Positions 8,806-16,933 of a stretch of 64,000 bases of DNA are shown here, piece after piece. The notes under the pieces were generated by a model. It ran no database searches. It was not told the origin of the DNA and saw only the letters and a list, made by a program, of their open reading frames with translations. The stretch's first letter is position 1, and each line of letters begins with the position of its first letter. Source of the stretch: Falsiruegeria litorea R37. GTDB taxonomy: Bacteria; Pseudomonadota; Alphaproteobacteria; Rhodobacterales; Rhodobacteraceae. The position numbers were made by a program, and so were the translations under genes. The stretch is taken from positions 310,001 to 374,000 of the forward strand of contig NZ_FWFO01000002.1 of assembly GCF_900172225.1 (NCBI RefSeq), given 5' to 3'.

Positions 8806-9807
8806 ATGCTGGATCTTCCAACAATCTGGGCGGGTATCATCGCCTTTGCCGTGCTCACCTATGTGGTGCTGGACGGGTTCGACCTGGGCATCGGCATCCT
8901 GTTTCCCTTTGCCAAAGCCAAGAAAGACCGCGACGTGATGATGAACTCGGTCGCGCCGGTCTGGGACGGGAACGAGACCTGGTTGGTGATGGGAGGTGGC
9001 GGGCTTTTTGCCGTCTTCCCCGTGGCCTATGCCATCGTCATGCCCGCGCTTTACATGCCGATCATCGTCATGCTGCTGGCACTGGTGTTTCGCGGCGTGG
9101 CGTTTGAATACCGCTGGCGGACCGAGCGTTGGCGCGGCGTTTGGGACGCGGCCTTTATCGGCGGATCGACCGTCGCGGCCTTTTGTCAGGGCGTGGCCCT
9201 TGGCGGGCTGGTGCAGGGGATCGAGGTCGTGGACCGCGCCTATGCGGGCGGCTGGTGGGATTGGCTGTCGCCGTTTTCGATCCTCACCGGTTTTGCTCTT
9301 GTCGTGGGGTACGCCCTTTTGGGGGCGACCTGGTTGGTGATGAAAACCGAAGGCGATTTGCAAGCGGCCATGCGCGCGCGGGCCTTGCCATTGGGTGTCG
9401 CCACCTTTGCCCTGATCGGCCTGGTGAGCTTGTGGACCCCGTTCCAGGATCCAGCCTATTTCCAGCGCTGGTTCACCTTCCCGGCGATCCTGTATTCCGG
9501 TGTCGTGCCGGTGCTTTTGGCGTTTGCCGGATACATGCTGTATCGCGGGCTGACATCGGGGCGGGACGTGATGCCGTTTCTTGCCAGCCAATCCGTGTTC
9601 GTGATCAGTTTCATTGGCATCGGGATCAGCTTTTACCCCGACATGGTGCCGCCCTCGGTCACCATCCATCAGGCCGCCGCGCCAGATGAAAGCCTGGCCT
9701 TCGCGCTTGTTGGGACGGTCATTCTGGTGCCGATGATCCTGGCTTATACGGCTTACGCCTATTGGGTGTTTCGCGGCAAGATCGACCCCGACGCGGGTTA
9801 TCATTGA
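8806..9807 (+). CDS. cydB: Cytochrome bd-type quinol oxidase subunit II (CioB/CydB)
   Basis: This 333-residue polytopic subunit begins MLDLPTIWAGIIAFAV and has the hallmark VLDGFDLGIGILFPF and DGNETWLVMGGGGLF blocks near its N-terminus. The ATG at 8806 is preferred to the one at 8800, because GGAGG (8795-8799) abuts 8800 with no spacer but sits six bases before 8806. Its TGA overlaps the ATG of the small DUF2474 ORF (TGATG), so the two are probably translationally coupled. Confidence 0.94.
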   Translation: MLDLPTIWAGIIAFAVLTYVVLDGFDLGIGILFPFAKAKKDRDVMMNSVAPVWDGNETWLVMGGGGLFAVFPVAYAIVMPALYMPIIVMLLALVFRGVAFEYRWRTERWRGVWDAAFIGGSTVAAFCQGVALGGLVQGIEVVDRAYAGGWWDWLSPFSILTGFALVVGYALLGATWLVMKTEGDLQAAMRARALPLGVATFALIGLVSLWTPFQDPAYFQRWFTFPAILYSGVVPVLLAFAGYMLYRGLTSGRDVMPFLASQSVFVISFIGIGISFYPDMVPPSVTIHQAAAPDESLAFALVGTVILVPMILAYTAYAYWVFRGKIDPDAGYH

Positions 9808-9917
9808 TGGCGCGCCAGACTTGGAAACGCCTGGCCTGGTTCGTGGCCATCTGGGGCGCGTCTGTCTTGTGCGTTCTGGCCTTGGCCTGGGGAATCCGGC
9901 TGATGATCCCGGCTTAG
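9807..9917 (+). CDS. DUF2474 / CydX-like small subunit of bd-type oxidase
   Basis: The 36-residue product MARQTWKRLAWFVAIWGASV... has a basic N-terminus and one hydrophobic segment rich in Trp, Val and Leu, ending in RLMIPA. Its ATG overlaps the cydB stop codon as TGATG. Size, position and the W-F-V-A-I-W pattern match DUF2474 proteins found after CIO-type cydB genes, which parallel the CydX subunit of E. coli. It is expected to be a single-pass membrane subunit. Its stop overlaps the stop of the convergent SDR gene by a few bases. Confidence 0.85.
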   Translation: MARQTWKRLAWFVAIWGASVLCVLALAWGIRLMIPA

Positions 9918-10705
9918 GTATTTGGATCAAGCGTTCCGCTGCCTTGCCCCTTTGTCCCGGGGGCGGTCGGCGTGTGTTCGGGCTTTCCAAGCAAACGCCA
10001 GAACAGGGACTTGGGCAGGCGTTTCCCGATGGTGAACAGCCACGAGAATGGCGCGGGGAAGTTGACTTCCAGCCGGTTTGACCGCATCGCGTTCATCACG
10101 TTGGACGCCGCCTCCTCGGGGGTCTGGATCATGGGCATGCGAAACCCGTTCTTGGCGGTCAGGCGCGTTTTGATAAAGCCCGGATTGACCACCTGGACCA
10201 GCAAGGGACTGTCACGCAGATCGGCTTGCAACGACTCGCCCAGGTGCATCAATGCGGCTTTGCTGGCGCCATAGCCAATGGACCCGGGCAGCCCCCGGTG
10301 TCCGGCCAGCGACCCGATCAACACCACATGACCTGCTCCTTTTGCAACAAAGCGCGGAACGACATGGCCCAATACCCGAACCGCACCCATGAAGTTTGCC
10401 TCGCACATGGCCTCGACAGCTTTGGACTGCCAGTCAGTGGCGGGGATCGGGTCATATTGGCCGACACAGTAGATCACGCCATCCAGATCACCGATCTGGG
10501 TCATGGCCTGGGCAACGGCATCCGTGTCAGTGACGTCCATCGGCACGATCTGTGCCCCACCTGAGGCTTGGGCGACCGCGGCCAGGCGGTCCGCATTGCG
10601 CGCCGACAGGATCAGGCGCGCCCCGGCCCGGTGCAGGTCCTTGGCGATCGCCTCGCCCAGCCCCTCGCTGGCACCGACAATCCAATAGCTCTTGTTTTCG
10701 AACAT
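9914..10705 (-). CDS. Short-chain dehydrogenase/reductase (SDR), last gene of the sigma-E-linked operon
   Basis: The protein is 263 residues from the ATG at 10705. A GASEGLGEAIA nucleotide-binding motif follows the first beta strand, and the catalytic YGASKAA (Tyr-x3-Lys) motif is present with an upstream serine in LIGSLAG. The chosen start follows AAAGGGAAC and lies just after the DUF3833 stop. It is the seventh gene of a minus-strand series read from the sigma-E-type promoter near 16200. An SDR is also present in comparable Rhodobacter sphaeroides sigma-E-regulated clusters as I recall them, which makes a lipid or aldehyde substrate plausible but unproven. Confidence 0.9.
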   Translation of the reverse strand: MFENKSYWIVGASEGLGEAIAKDLHRAGARLILSARNADRLAAVAQASGGAQIVPMDVTDTDAVAQAMTQIGDLDGVIYCVGQYDPIPATDWQSKAVEAMCEANFMGAVRVLGHVVPRFVAKGAGHVVLIGSLAGHRGLPGSIGYGASKAALMHLGESLQADLRDSPLLVQVVNPGFIKTRLTAKNGFRMPMIQTPEEAASNVMNAMRSNRLEVNFPAPFSWLFTIGKRLPKSLFWRLLGKPEHTPTAPGTKGQGSGTLDPNT

Positions 10706-10706
10706 G

Positions 10707-11255
10707 TCAGTTCCCTTTAGGGCGAATGGTGGCAATCAGCTCGGCTACCTTGACGCCGAATTTGCGCATTTCCGAGCGGTTCATGATCGTGCCGTTGTCC
10801 ATCAGGTACATCCAGTCGACGACATCCAGAACATGCCCGCCGGCGGCTTCGGTCAGGCGGATGGAATAGGTCAGGCGCACGGTCGCGCCGTTCATCTGGC
10901 CCTGACCCACGCCCACGATGTCGTCAGCGGTTGCGGTAAAGGAGCCATTTTCGCCCATGGTCAAAAACCATTTGCGGTTCTGGATGGTGCCGTTGTCATA
11001 GTGGAACATCTCGCCCAACTCTCCGCTGTTGCCGTCCCAGACTCCTGTGAAATCTGCCACAAAGCGCGAAGTAGCCCGCCCGTTCGGGCCAAAGATCACA
11101 CCCTCGGATTCCAGTTCGCCCGACAGGTGCTGGCGCAGGTCAAAACTGGGCCCGGTGTCGGAATAATCCTCAGGCTTTTGCGCCCGGAACGAGAAGCCGG
11201 GGCGCCACAGGATCAGGGCAAGCAGTCCAAGCAGAATGATCAGAGCGGTTTTCAT
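10707..11255 (-). CDS. DUF3833 family lipocalin-like protein
   Basis: The product is 182 residues from the ATG at 11255 and has a short hydrophobic N-terminus (MKTALIILLGLLALILW) that is a signal peptide or membrane anchor. The rest is rich in beta-strand patterns (FVADFTGVWDGNSGELGEMF, NRKWFLTMGENG), as in DUF3833. An upstream in-frame start was rejected because the hydrophobic leader begins at 11255 and its ATG overlaps the MFS stop as ATGA. Function is unknown; the company of fatty-acid-modifying genes suggests lipid binding in the periplasm or inner membrane. Confidence 0.85.
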   Translation of the reverse strand: MKTALIILLGLLALILWRPGFSFRAQKPEDYSDTGPSFDLRQHLSGELESEGVIFGPNGRATSRFVADFTGVWDGNSGELGEMFHYDNGTIQNRKWFLTMGENGSFTATADDIVGVGQGQMNGATVRLTYSIRLTEAAGGHVLDVVDWMYLMDNGTIMNRSEMRKFGVKVAELIATIRPKGN

Positions 11256-12469
11256 TGGTCCATGACCTGCGGCGGAAGGTGAAACAGAAACCAGATTGCG
11301 ACGGCCTTGATCAGGCAGGGCAATACAGCATAGGCAAAGTTCAGGGCGCTCAGGGCCGAGGGGGTATTTGTCTGCCCGGCCTCGAACCCGGTCCACGACA
11401 GGTAGGGCAGTACCAGGGCCGCGGCCAGGGCCAGCGACATTTTGAGCGTGAAGGACCAGATGCCAAAGGCTTGCCCAGCCTTGAGGTCGGCGCGTTGCAA
11501 GGTCGACGCAAACAGGATCGGCAGGATGACCATATCCGCTCCCAAGGCCGCTCCCGATGCGATGCAGATCAGGGCAAAGGGCAGGGCGGCGCCTGCGGGC
11601 AACAGGGCGGCCCCCACAAAACTGAGGATGGCCAAAGACATGGCCGGGATCAGAATGCGGCGTGCACTGTGTCTGCGCACAAGCCGGGTCCAGATCGGAA
11701 CCGAGAGGCCCGAGGCCACGAAGAACAACAGTAGAAATGGACCGGCAAGATCGGTCAGCTGCAAGCGGTCTTCGACAAAGAACAGAAACAGGGTCGATGT
11801 GATGGCGACCGGCAGGCTGTTGATCAGTGCCAGGGCCAGCAACTGCCGGATGCCAGGCTGTTTCAGATCGGCAAAGCCAAAACTGGCAGCCGGTTCATTT
11901 GCAGAGCTCCACAACCCGCGTGTGGTCAGCGCGACGATGCCTAGGAACAGACACAGCAGCACACCAAAGGCAGCATAGCTCTGACCAAAAGCCAGAAGCA
12001 CCGTTGGTGCGGTTGTGGCCAGAATGATGCCCAGGATCGCACCGCCCTCGCGGTAGCCCGCAAGCTCATAAAGCTTTGCGCGACTGTCCCCGCCTGCCAA
12101 GGCAACTGTCTGTCCGTAAAACAGGATCGAGCCCAGGCTATACGCGGTGAAGAGCAACACAAGTGAGGTCACCAGCCAGGGCATGATCGGGATCGGTGCT
12201 GTCAGGGTGAACAGGCACAGAAACCCCACAGCCATCCCCGACAGGGCCAGCGTGGCAAAGCGTTTGCGCAGCGACGGCCAACGATCCACCACCCAGCCAA
12301 GAGCGGGATCTTGGACAAAATCCAACACCCGAATGCCAATCAGCAAGAGGCCGATCGTTGCCAGGCTCAGCCCCAATTCGCTTGAGGCGAACCGCGGCAG
12401 GTGGATGTAGAGAGGCAGCCCCGCAGCGGCCAGCGCCATGGAGAACAGTGAGACCTGTGCGCGTTGCAT
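11252..12469 (-). CDS. MFS transporter, glycoside-pentoside-hexuronide (GPH/MFS_2)-like
   Basis: This 405-residue carrier has about twelve hydrophobic segments and the cation-symporter-type pattern VLDFVQDPALGWVVDRWPS in the loop after the second segment. The ATG at 12469 shares one base with the TAA of the preceding gene (TAATG), and the stop overlaps the next ATG. GPH-like carriers appear in Rhodobacter sigma-E operons with cyclopropane-synthase-like genes. The cargo is unknown; a lipid or lyso-lipid is possible given the neighbours. Confidence 0.88.
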   Translation of the reverse strand: MQRAQVSLFSMALAAAGLPLYIHLPRFASSELGLSLATIGLLLIGIRVLDFVQDPALGWVVDRWPSLRKRFATLALSGMAVGFLCLFTLTAPIPIMPWLVTSLVLLFTAYSLGSILFYGQTVALAGGDSRAKLYELAGYREGGAILGIILATTAPTVLLAFGQSYAAFGVLLCLFLGIVALTTRGLWSSANEPAASFGFADLKQPGIRQLLALALINSLPVAITSTLFLFFVEDRLQLTDLAGPFLLLFFVASGLSVPIWTRLVRRHSARRILIPAMSLAILSFVGAALLPAGAALPFALICIASGAALGADMVILPILFASTLQRADLKAGQAFGIWSFTLKMSLALAAALVLPYLSWTGFEAGQTNTPSALSALNFAYAVLPCLIKAVAIWFLFHLPPQVMDQ

Positions 12470-12996
12470 TATTCCCCTCGGAGTCTTTTGGACAGTCGCG
12501 CCGAGCGGCTTTGATCTGACAGCCAAATTCCCAGGAACCGCTCGCGGATCTGCGTGTGGCGCAAATCGCAGGTTTTGATGCCGTTGAACCAGAGCGTCAC
12601 TTGGTTGGCAGATATGGATTGCGCGATGAAATGGTCCCCGGCCGATGCGTTGCGATAGCAGGGTTCAAGCTTGCGCGCGATCTGAGGGTGATCGGCGCGT
12701 TTGCCTTCGATGCGCTCCAACTCGGCCATGGTGGCGGTCAGAAACGCGTCCTGTTTGATGGTGCGGGCATAAATCAGGCGCAACGCAACCGGGTTTTGCC
12801 AATCGAACTGGGCACCCGCCGGGGTGAAAAGTGTCGCGTCATAAAGTGGGAACCCATACCACCGCATCGTGACTTCGCCGCGTGCGGCGGCCTGTGGCAC
12901 CGCCGAAGAGATGACATTCATGCCCTTTTCCGCCCAGGCGGGTAGCGCGGGCAGGGCCATAAGGGTCGCTAACGCGAGGGGTAGGATCTTAGGCAT
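12469..12996 (-). CDS. Chalcone isomerase-like periplasmic protein
   Basis: The product is 175 residues from the ATG at 12996, with a clear signal peptide (MPKILPLALATLMALPALPAWA) and a mature domain containing RWYGFPLYDATLF and LRLIYARTIKQDAF, as in bacterial chalcone-isomerase-like proteins. These are not flavonoid enzymes; some related folds bind fatty acids. The start overlaps the end of the methyltransferase gene by eight bases. A periplasmic fatty-acid-binding role in the same pathway is an inference from fold and context. Confidence 0.85.
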   Translation of the reverse strand: MPKILPLALATLMALPALPAWAEKGMNVISSAVPQAAARGEVTMRWYGFPLYDATLFTPAGAQFDWQNPVALRLIYARTIKQDAFLTATMAELERIEGKRADHPQIARKLEPCYRNASAGDHFIAQSISANQVTLWFNGIKTCDLRHTQIRERFLGIWLSDQSRSARLSKRLRGE

Positions 12997-14146
12997 GAGA
13001 TAACTCCACTTGCACAACGTCCGTGCCCTTGGTCGCAAAGGATGCGGCACAGATTTCCAGGTAATACCGCCAGCTGCGGATGAAGCGGTCGGAATAGCCG
13101 ATGGCCTTGATCCGCTCGATCTGATCGCTTAGCCGTTCGGCCCAGATCCGGCAGGTGGCGGCGTAATCAGCACCAAAAGAATAGCTCTCACGCACCTCCA
13201 GGCCGACCTCGCGCGCCTGGTGCGAGATCACGGCGTCCGACAGCAGCATGCCGCCTGGGAAGGTGTATTGGCGGATGTAGTCCGAGCGACGACGGTAGAT
13301 GTCAAAATTGCTGTCGGGCACGGTGATGGCCTGCACCACGGCCCGTCCATCCTCGGCCAGGCAGGATTTGATCTGGCCGAAATACTGCGGCCAATAGCGT
13401 TCCCCGACGGCCTCGATCATCTCGATCGAGACGATGTTGTCGTATTTGCCGCTCTCGGCGCGATAGTCGCGCAGGACGATGTCGGCGCGCCCGTCAAGGC
13501 GGGCGTCGGCATAGCCTTTTTGAGCACGCGAGATGGTCAGCCCGGTGACATGGCGCCCCCGTTCAGCGGCGCGTTCGGCAAACCCACCCCAGCCACAGCC
13601 GATTTCCAGCGTCCGCTCGCCTTGTGTGAGACGATCCAATACGCGGTCGTACTTGCGCTGCTGGCCGCGTTCCAGATCGGTGTCATCGTCGGTGAACAGG
13701 GCCGAGGAATAGGTCATCGAGCGATCGAGCCAAAGCTGATAGAACTCGTTGCCCACATCGTAATGCGCCCGGATGTTGCGGGACGAGCCGCGTCTGGAGT
13801 TTGTGCGCAGCAGCCGGTCGATGGCGCGGAACTTGAGCCGGTTGAGCACACTGGGTTCCACGTAGTCCGAGAAGTGATCCGCATTGCCCAAGGCAACCGT
13901 GGCGACATCTTCGATTGATGGTGTTTCCCACAGGCCGTCGACATAGGCCTCGCCCAGGCCGACATCCCCGCGCGCCGCCAGCGCCGAAATCACCGACCAA
14001 TCACGGATCACCATCTCGGATTCCACGCCGTCGGTGCCAAAATGATGCACGCTTCCTTCAGGGGTGTGGATGGTCACGCGCCCTGTCTTAATCTGGCTGA
14101 CAGCGTCCAGAAAGTCGTTCTTCACACGTTTGCTGACATAGAACAC
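12989..14146 (-). CDS. Cyclopropane-fatty-acyl-phospholipid synthase-like methyltransferase
   Basis: The product is 385 residues from the GTG at 14146, with GAGGAG eight bases upstream. The SAM-binding motif LEIGCGWGGFAERAA, the EMIEAVG motif and the FPGGMLLSD segment are diagnostic of the CfaS/Mycolic-acid-cyclopropane-synthase family, which adds a methylene or methyl group to unsaturated acyl chains in membrane phospholipids. The start overlaps DUF1365 by about 25 bases. As I recall, a CfaS-like gene of the R. sphaeroides sigma-E regulon is connected to furan-fatty-acid formation, so methyl transfer on the way to furan lipids is a real alternative to cyclopropane formation. Confidence 0.9.
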   Translation of the reverse strand: MFYVSKRVKNDFLDAVSQIKTGRVTIHTPEGSVHHFGTDGVESEMVIRDWSVISALAARGDVGLGEAYVDGLWETPSIEDVATVALGNADHFSDYVEPSVLNRLKFRAIDRLLRTNSRRGSSRNIRAHYDVGNEFYQLWLDRSMTYSSALFTDDDTDLERGQQRKYDRVLDRLTQGERTLEIGCGWGGFAERAAERGRHVTGLTISRAQKGYADARLDGRADIVLRDYRAESGKYDNIVSIEMIEAVGERYWPQYFGQIKSCLAEDGRAVVQAITVPDSNFDIYRRRSDYIRQYTFPGGMLLSDAVISHQAREVGLEVRESYSFGADYAATCRIWAERLSDQIERIKAIGYSDRFIRSWRYYLEICAASFATKGTDVVQVELSHA

Positions 14147-14895
14147 GCGCTCGTCTCCTCGTTCGGGGGGGATGGGCGGGGACGATAGACCGCGCCTTTG
14201 AGTTTCAGTTTCAGGGCCTGCCAGTAAATCAGCGAGATCGTTCGGAGCGTCCCTAAGGGTCGCCGGATCAACGCTCGCAACACCGAGGTGTTGGTCATTG
14301 GCGCGCGGCGACCCGAAAGGGTGGCAATCACGCCTTGGTCGCCGTTCTTGTGTTCGATGCGGATCGAGATGCGGTCTTGATCCACCAGAAAGTTGAACCG
14401 ATAGGTGCCCGAAACATCCTGAAACGGGGACACATGCATCAGCTTGACTGCGGTGATCGTGTCCTTGGGCGATATCGGCGCAAAGCCGGGCAGATGGCAC
14501 AAATAGCTGTGTCGATCGCCAAAGGTGTTGTTGGTTTCCGCGATCACGCACACCAGGTCATCGCCCTCGTGGACCAGCCAAAAACTGACCGGGTTGAACT
14601 GATAGCCCAGACAGGTGGGTTGGGTCAGAAGCGTGATCTTGGCAGGACGGTCCAGACCAGCAGCGCGCAACTGCTCTAACGCCCAGCTGAGGCCAACACC
14701 GTTGCCCCGCTCGCCGCCGTGATGGCGATCATGTACGGCAAAAAGGTTGAAGCGGTTGCGCGAAAACAGTGCGGGACCTGCGCGCTCTTCAGGGTCGATC
14801 AGCACAAAGTCGACGCCATAGCGGAAAGCGTTGCTGATCTCTCCCATCCGGGCATGGGTCGTGGACCCCGCGATATGATCGGGCCAGGCAGTCAT
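14122..14895 (-). CDS. DUF1365 family protein
   Basis: This 257-residue protein begins with a region containing HARMGEISNAFRYGVDFVLI and continues with CLGYQFNPVSFWLVHE and AVKLMHVSPFQDVSGTYRF, all characteristic of DUF1365. Such genes are almost always found between an FAD-dependent amine-oxidase-like gene and a CfaS-like gene, as here. Its ATG overlaps the stop of the FAD oxidoreductase (ATGA). The biochemical role is not established; context suggests fatty-acid modification together with both neighbours. Confidence 0.9.
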   Translation of the reverse strand: MTAWPDHIAGSTTHARMGEISNAFRYGVDFVLIDPEERAGPALFSRNRFNLFAVHDRHHGGERGNGVGLSWALEQLRAAGLDRPAKITLLTQPTCLGYQFNPVSFWLVHEGDDLVCVIAETNNTFGDRHSYLCHLPGFAPISPKDTITAVKLMHVSPFQDVSGTYRFNFLVDQDRISIRIEHKNGDQGVIATLSGRRAPMTNTSVLRALIRRPLGTLRTISLIYWQALKLKLKGAVYRPRPSPPNEETSACSMSANV

Positions 14896-16172
14896 ACGAA
14901 CTGCGCCTCAAGCGCACGGGCAACCCGCACCGCGCTAGCGAACCCGTCCTCGTGGAACCCGTTGCGCAGCCATGCGCCGGTGAACCAGGTGTTGTTCTGC
15001 CCCTGCATCGCAGCGATGCGTTTTTGCGCCTTGAGCGCTGCACTGTCGAACACCGGGTGACGAAAGACGTTCTGATCATAGATCAAGGCTTCGTTCACCG
15101 GTTTGGCCGGATTGAGCGAGACAAAAAGCGGATCGCTGTCGGGTATGTTCTGCAAGCGGTTCATCCAATACGACACACCAATGGCGCGACTCGTGTCGGT
15201 GGTGTCGGCCTTGTAGACCCAACTGGACCAACAGGCCTTGCGCTTGGGCATCTGCGTGGTGTCCCGGTGCAAGACCATCAGGTTGTCTTGGAACCCAACA
15301 TCCGACAGCGCCGACTGCTCGGCCTTTGTAGGGCGGTTCAGCATCCTGAGCGCCTGATCGGGATGGCAGCCAAAGACCACTTGGTCAAAGCGCTCGGGTT
15401 CGCGTCCCTCGACCATCACGGTGGCGCTGACGCCGTCGCGGTGAACGGACTGCACAGGGGTGCCCGAACGCAACATTACCCCGTTGAGGCTGAGATGATG
15501 GATCAGGCGGTCCACGTATTCCTTGCTGCCACCCTTGACGGTCCACCATTGGTGTTGTCCGCGGAAATTCATAAGCGCGTGGTTGCGAAAGAACCGAACC
15601 AGCGTCTCGGCGGGAAAGTTGCGGATCTCTTGCGCAGGCGACGACCAGATCGCGCCGCAAAAGGGCATCAGGTAGTAATCCTGAAACCATTTTCCCAACT
15701 TCAGATCGTCGACCAACTCGCCAATGGTGATGTCGTCATTTTTGGCCATGTCCTCGGCCTGCGCGTTGAACCTGAAGATATCGTTGATCATGCGATAAAA
15801 TGACGGTTTGAGCGCGTTGCTGCGTTGACCCAAAAGGGCATTCAGGCCACGCAGTGCGTATTCCACGCGCCCATCATCGACGCTGACGCCAAAGCTCATG
15901 TTGCTTTTCTGGACCGGCACGTTGAGATCCTGAAACATCCGCGTCAGATGCGGATAATTGGCGTAGTTGAACACTATGAAGCCGGTGTCGACCGGCTGAT
16001 CCCCGCGGATCCCGGCAGTAAACGTGCGCGCATGCCCCCCAAAACGCGGCTCAGCCTCGTAAAGAGTGACGCGATGCGTGCGTGACAGCAGGTAGGCAGT
16101 GGCCATCCCGGAAATTCCGCCACCGATAACTGCGATCTTTCTACTTGGCTGCGGTGCTAAATCGAATGACAT
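14892..16172 (-). CDS. FAD-dependent oxidoreductase (flavin amine oxidase-like), first gene of the sigma-E-linked operon
   Basis: This 426-residue protein begins with a dinucleotide-binding motif (AVIGGGISGMATAYLL) followed by YEAEPRFGGHARTF and DTGFIVFNYANYPHLTRMF, typical of the NAD(P)-binding amine-oxidase-like proteins paired with DUF1365 and CfaS. It probably oxidises or desaturates acyl chains; this is inferred from the family and operon. The ATG at 16172 has AGGA upstream and lies about 20 bases after the predicted start of the minus-strand sigma-E-type promoter. It is divergent from rpoE. Confidence 0.92.
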   Translation of the reverse strand: MSFDLAPQPSRKIAVIGGGISGMATAYLLSRTHRVTLYEAEPRFGGHARTFTAGIRGDQPVDTGFIVFNYANYPHLTRMFQDLNVPVQKSNMSFGVSVDDGRVEYALRGLNALLGQRSNALKPSFYRMINDIFRFNAQAEDMAKNDDITIGELVDDLKLGKWFQDYYLMPFCGAIWSSPAQEIRNFPAETLVRFFRNHALMNFRGQHQWWTVKGGSKEYVDRLIHHLSLNGVMLRSGTPVQSVHRDGVSATVMVEGREPERFDQVVFGCHPDQALRMLNRPTKAEQSALSDVGFQDNLMVLHRDTTQMPKRKACWSSWVYKADTTDTSRAIGVSYWMNRLQNIPDSDPLFVSLNPAKPVNEALIYDQNVFRHPVFDSAALKAQKRIAAMQGQNNTWFTGAWLRNGFHEDGFASAVRVARALEAQFV

Positions 16173-16198
16173 ATGCGTTCCTGTCTAGTGTTTTGAAC

Positions 16199-16228
16199 TG
16201 ACTACGCCCGGTTGCTGCGATTGGATCA
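16199..16228 (-). promoter_or_regulatory. Sigma-E-type promoter for the FAD oxidoreductase operon
   Basis: On the minus strand TGATCC (16228 to 16223) is followed by exactly 18 bases and TAGTCA (16204 to 16199). The TGATCC-type -35 is what I associate with ChrR-controlled sigma-E of Rhodobacterales. The expected start of transcription is near 16192, leaving a short leader with an AGGA ribosome site before ATG 16172. Confidence 0.7.
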
Positions 16229-16236
16229 TAAATAAC

Positions 16237-16266
16237 TGATCCAATTGTTCTCTTGTCGCGTAACCC
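16237..16266 (+). promoter_or_regulatory. Sigma-E-type promoter for rpoE-chrR (autoregulatory)
   Basis: TGATCC (16237-16242), an 18-base spacer and TAACCC (16261-16266) repeat the arrangement of the opposite-strand promoter. The two -35 elements form a perfect inverted repeat, ATTGGATCA (16220-16228) and TGATCCAAT (16237-16245), separated by eight bases. The predicted start of transcription falls at about 16272, on or beside the likely rpoE start codon. Confidence 0.7.
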
Positions 16267-16270
16267 ATGT

Positions 16271-16933
16271 ATGATGACCTTCGAACTGGACTACGCACCG
16301 GATGAAGAACTGGCGGGGCAGGCGCCGATTGCGACTGCTGTGCGCTCAAACAGGGCTGCTCGACACGTGACCTCAGAGCCGACGAAAGAGTATTCGCCTC
16401 AGACGCAGTGGATGATCGCGGTGCGCGATCACCAGGATAAATCTGCGTATCTGCAGCTGTTCGACTACTTTGCGCCTCGTTTGAAGGGGTATCTGATGAA
16501 GTCGGGCATGTCCGATGCACAGGCCGAAGACATCGTACAGGACGCGATGCTGTCGGTTTGGCGCAAAGCGCATCTGTTCGACCCCCACAGGGCAGCCGTG
16601 TCCAGCTGGATCTATCAAATTGCAAGAAATCGCCAGATTGATGTGATCCGAAAGGAACGACGCCCCGTACCAGAAGAGCTCCGGCAACCTGAGGAGACCG
16701 AAGAGGACGCCTCACAGATCGTCGGGCTTGAGCAGGAATTGGGTAAACTGAGGGATGCGTTGCAAACCCTGTCGCCAGATCAGCGACAGATGATCGAGCA
16801 CGCGTACCTGGGCGAGCTCAGCCATAAGGACATACAGGAAAAGACGGGCTTGCCTTTGGGCACCATCAAATCACGTATACGCCTTGGGTTGACGCGATTG
16901 CGCCACGAATTGAAAGGATTGAACAGGTCATGA
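16271..16933 (+). CDS. rpoE: ECF sigma factor RpoE (ChrR-controlled)
   Basis: The product is about 220 residues. Region 2 is seen in QLFDYFAPRLKGYLMKSGMS and DIVQDAMLSVWRKAHLFDP, and region 4 in LSPDQRQMIEHAYLGELSHK and GLPLGTIKSRIRLGLTRLR. It groups with the ECF sigma factors paired with ChrR zinc anti-sigma factors, which respond to singlet oxygen. The start is uncertain: ATG at 16271 or 16274 lies almost at the predicted transcription start (leaderless), and gives about 45 residues before region 2 that I do not recall in R. sphaeroides RpoE. An in-frame GTG at 16367 would give about 188 residues. The stop overlaps chrR by four bases. Confidence 0.92.
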   Translation: MMTFELDYAPDEELAGQAPIATAVRSNRAARHVTSEPTKEYSPQTQWMIAVRDHQDKSAYLQLFDYFAPRLKGYLMKSGMSDAQAEDIVQDAMLSVWRKAHLFDPHRAAVSSWIYQIARNRQIDVIRKERRPVPEELRQPEETEEDASQIVGLEQELGKLRDALQTLSPDQRQMIEHAYLGELSHKDIQEKTGLPLGTIKSRIRLGLTRLRHELKGLNRS

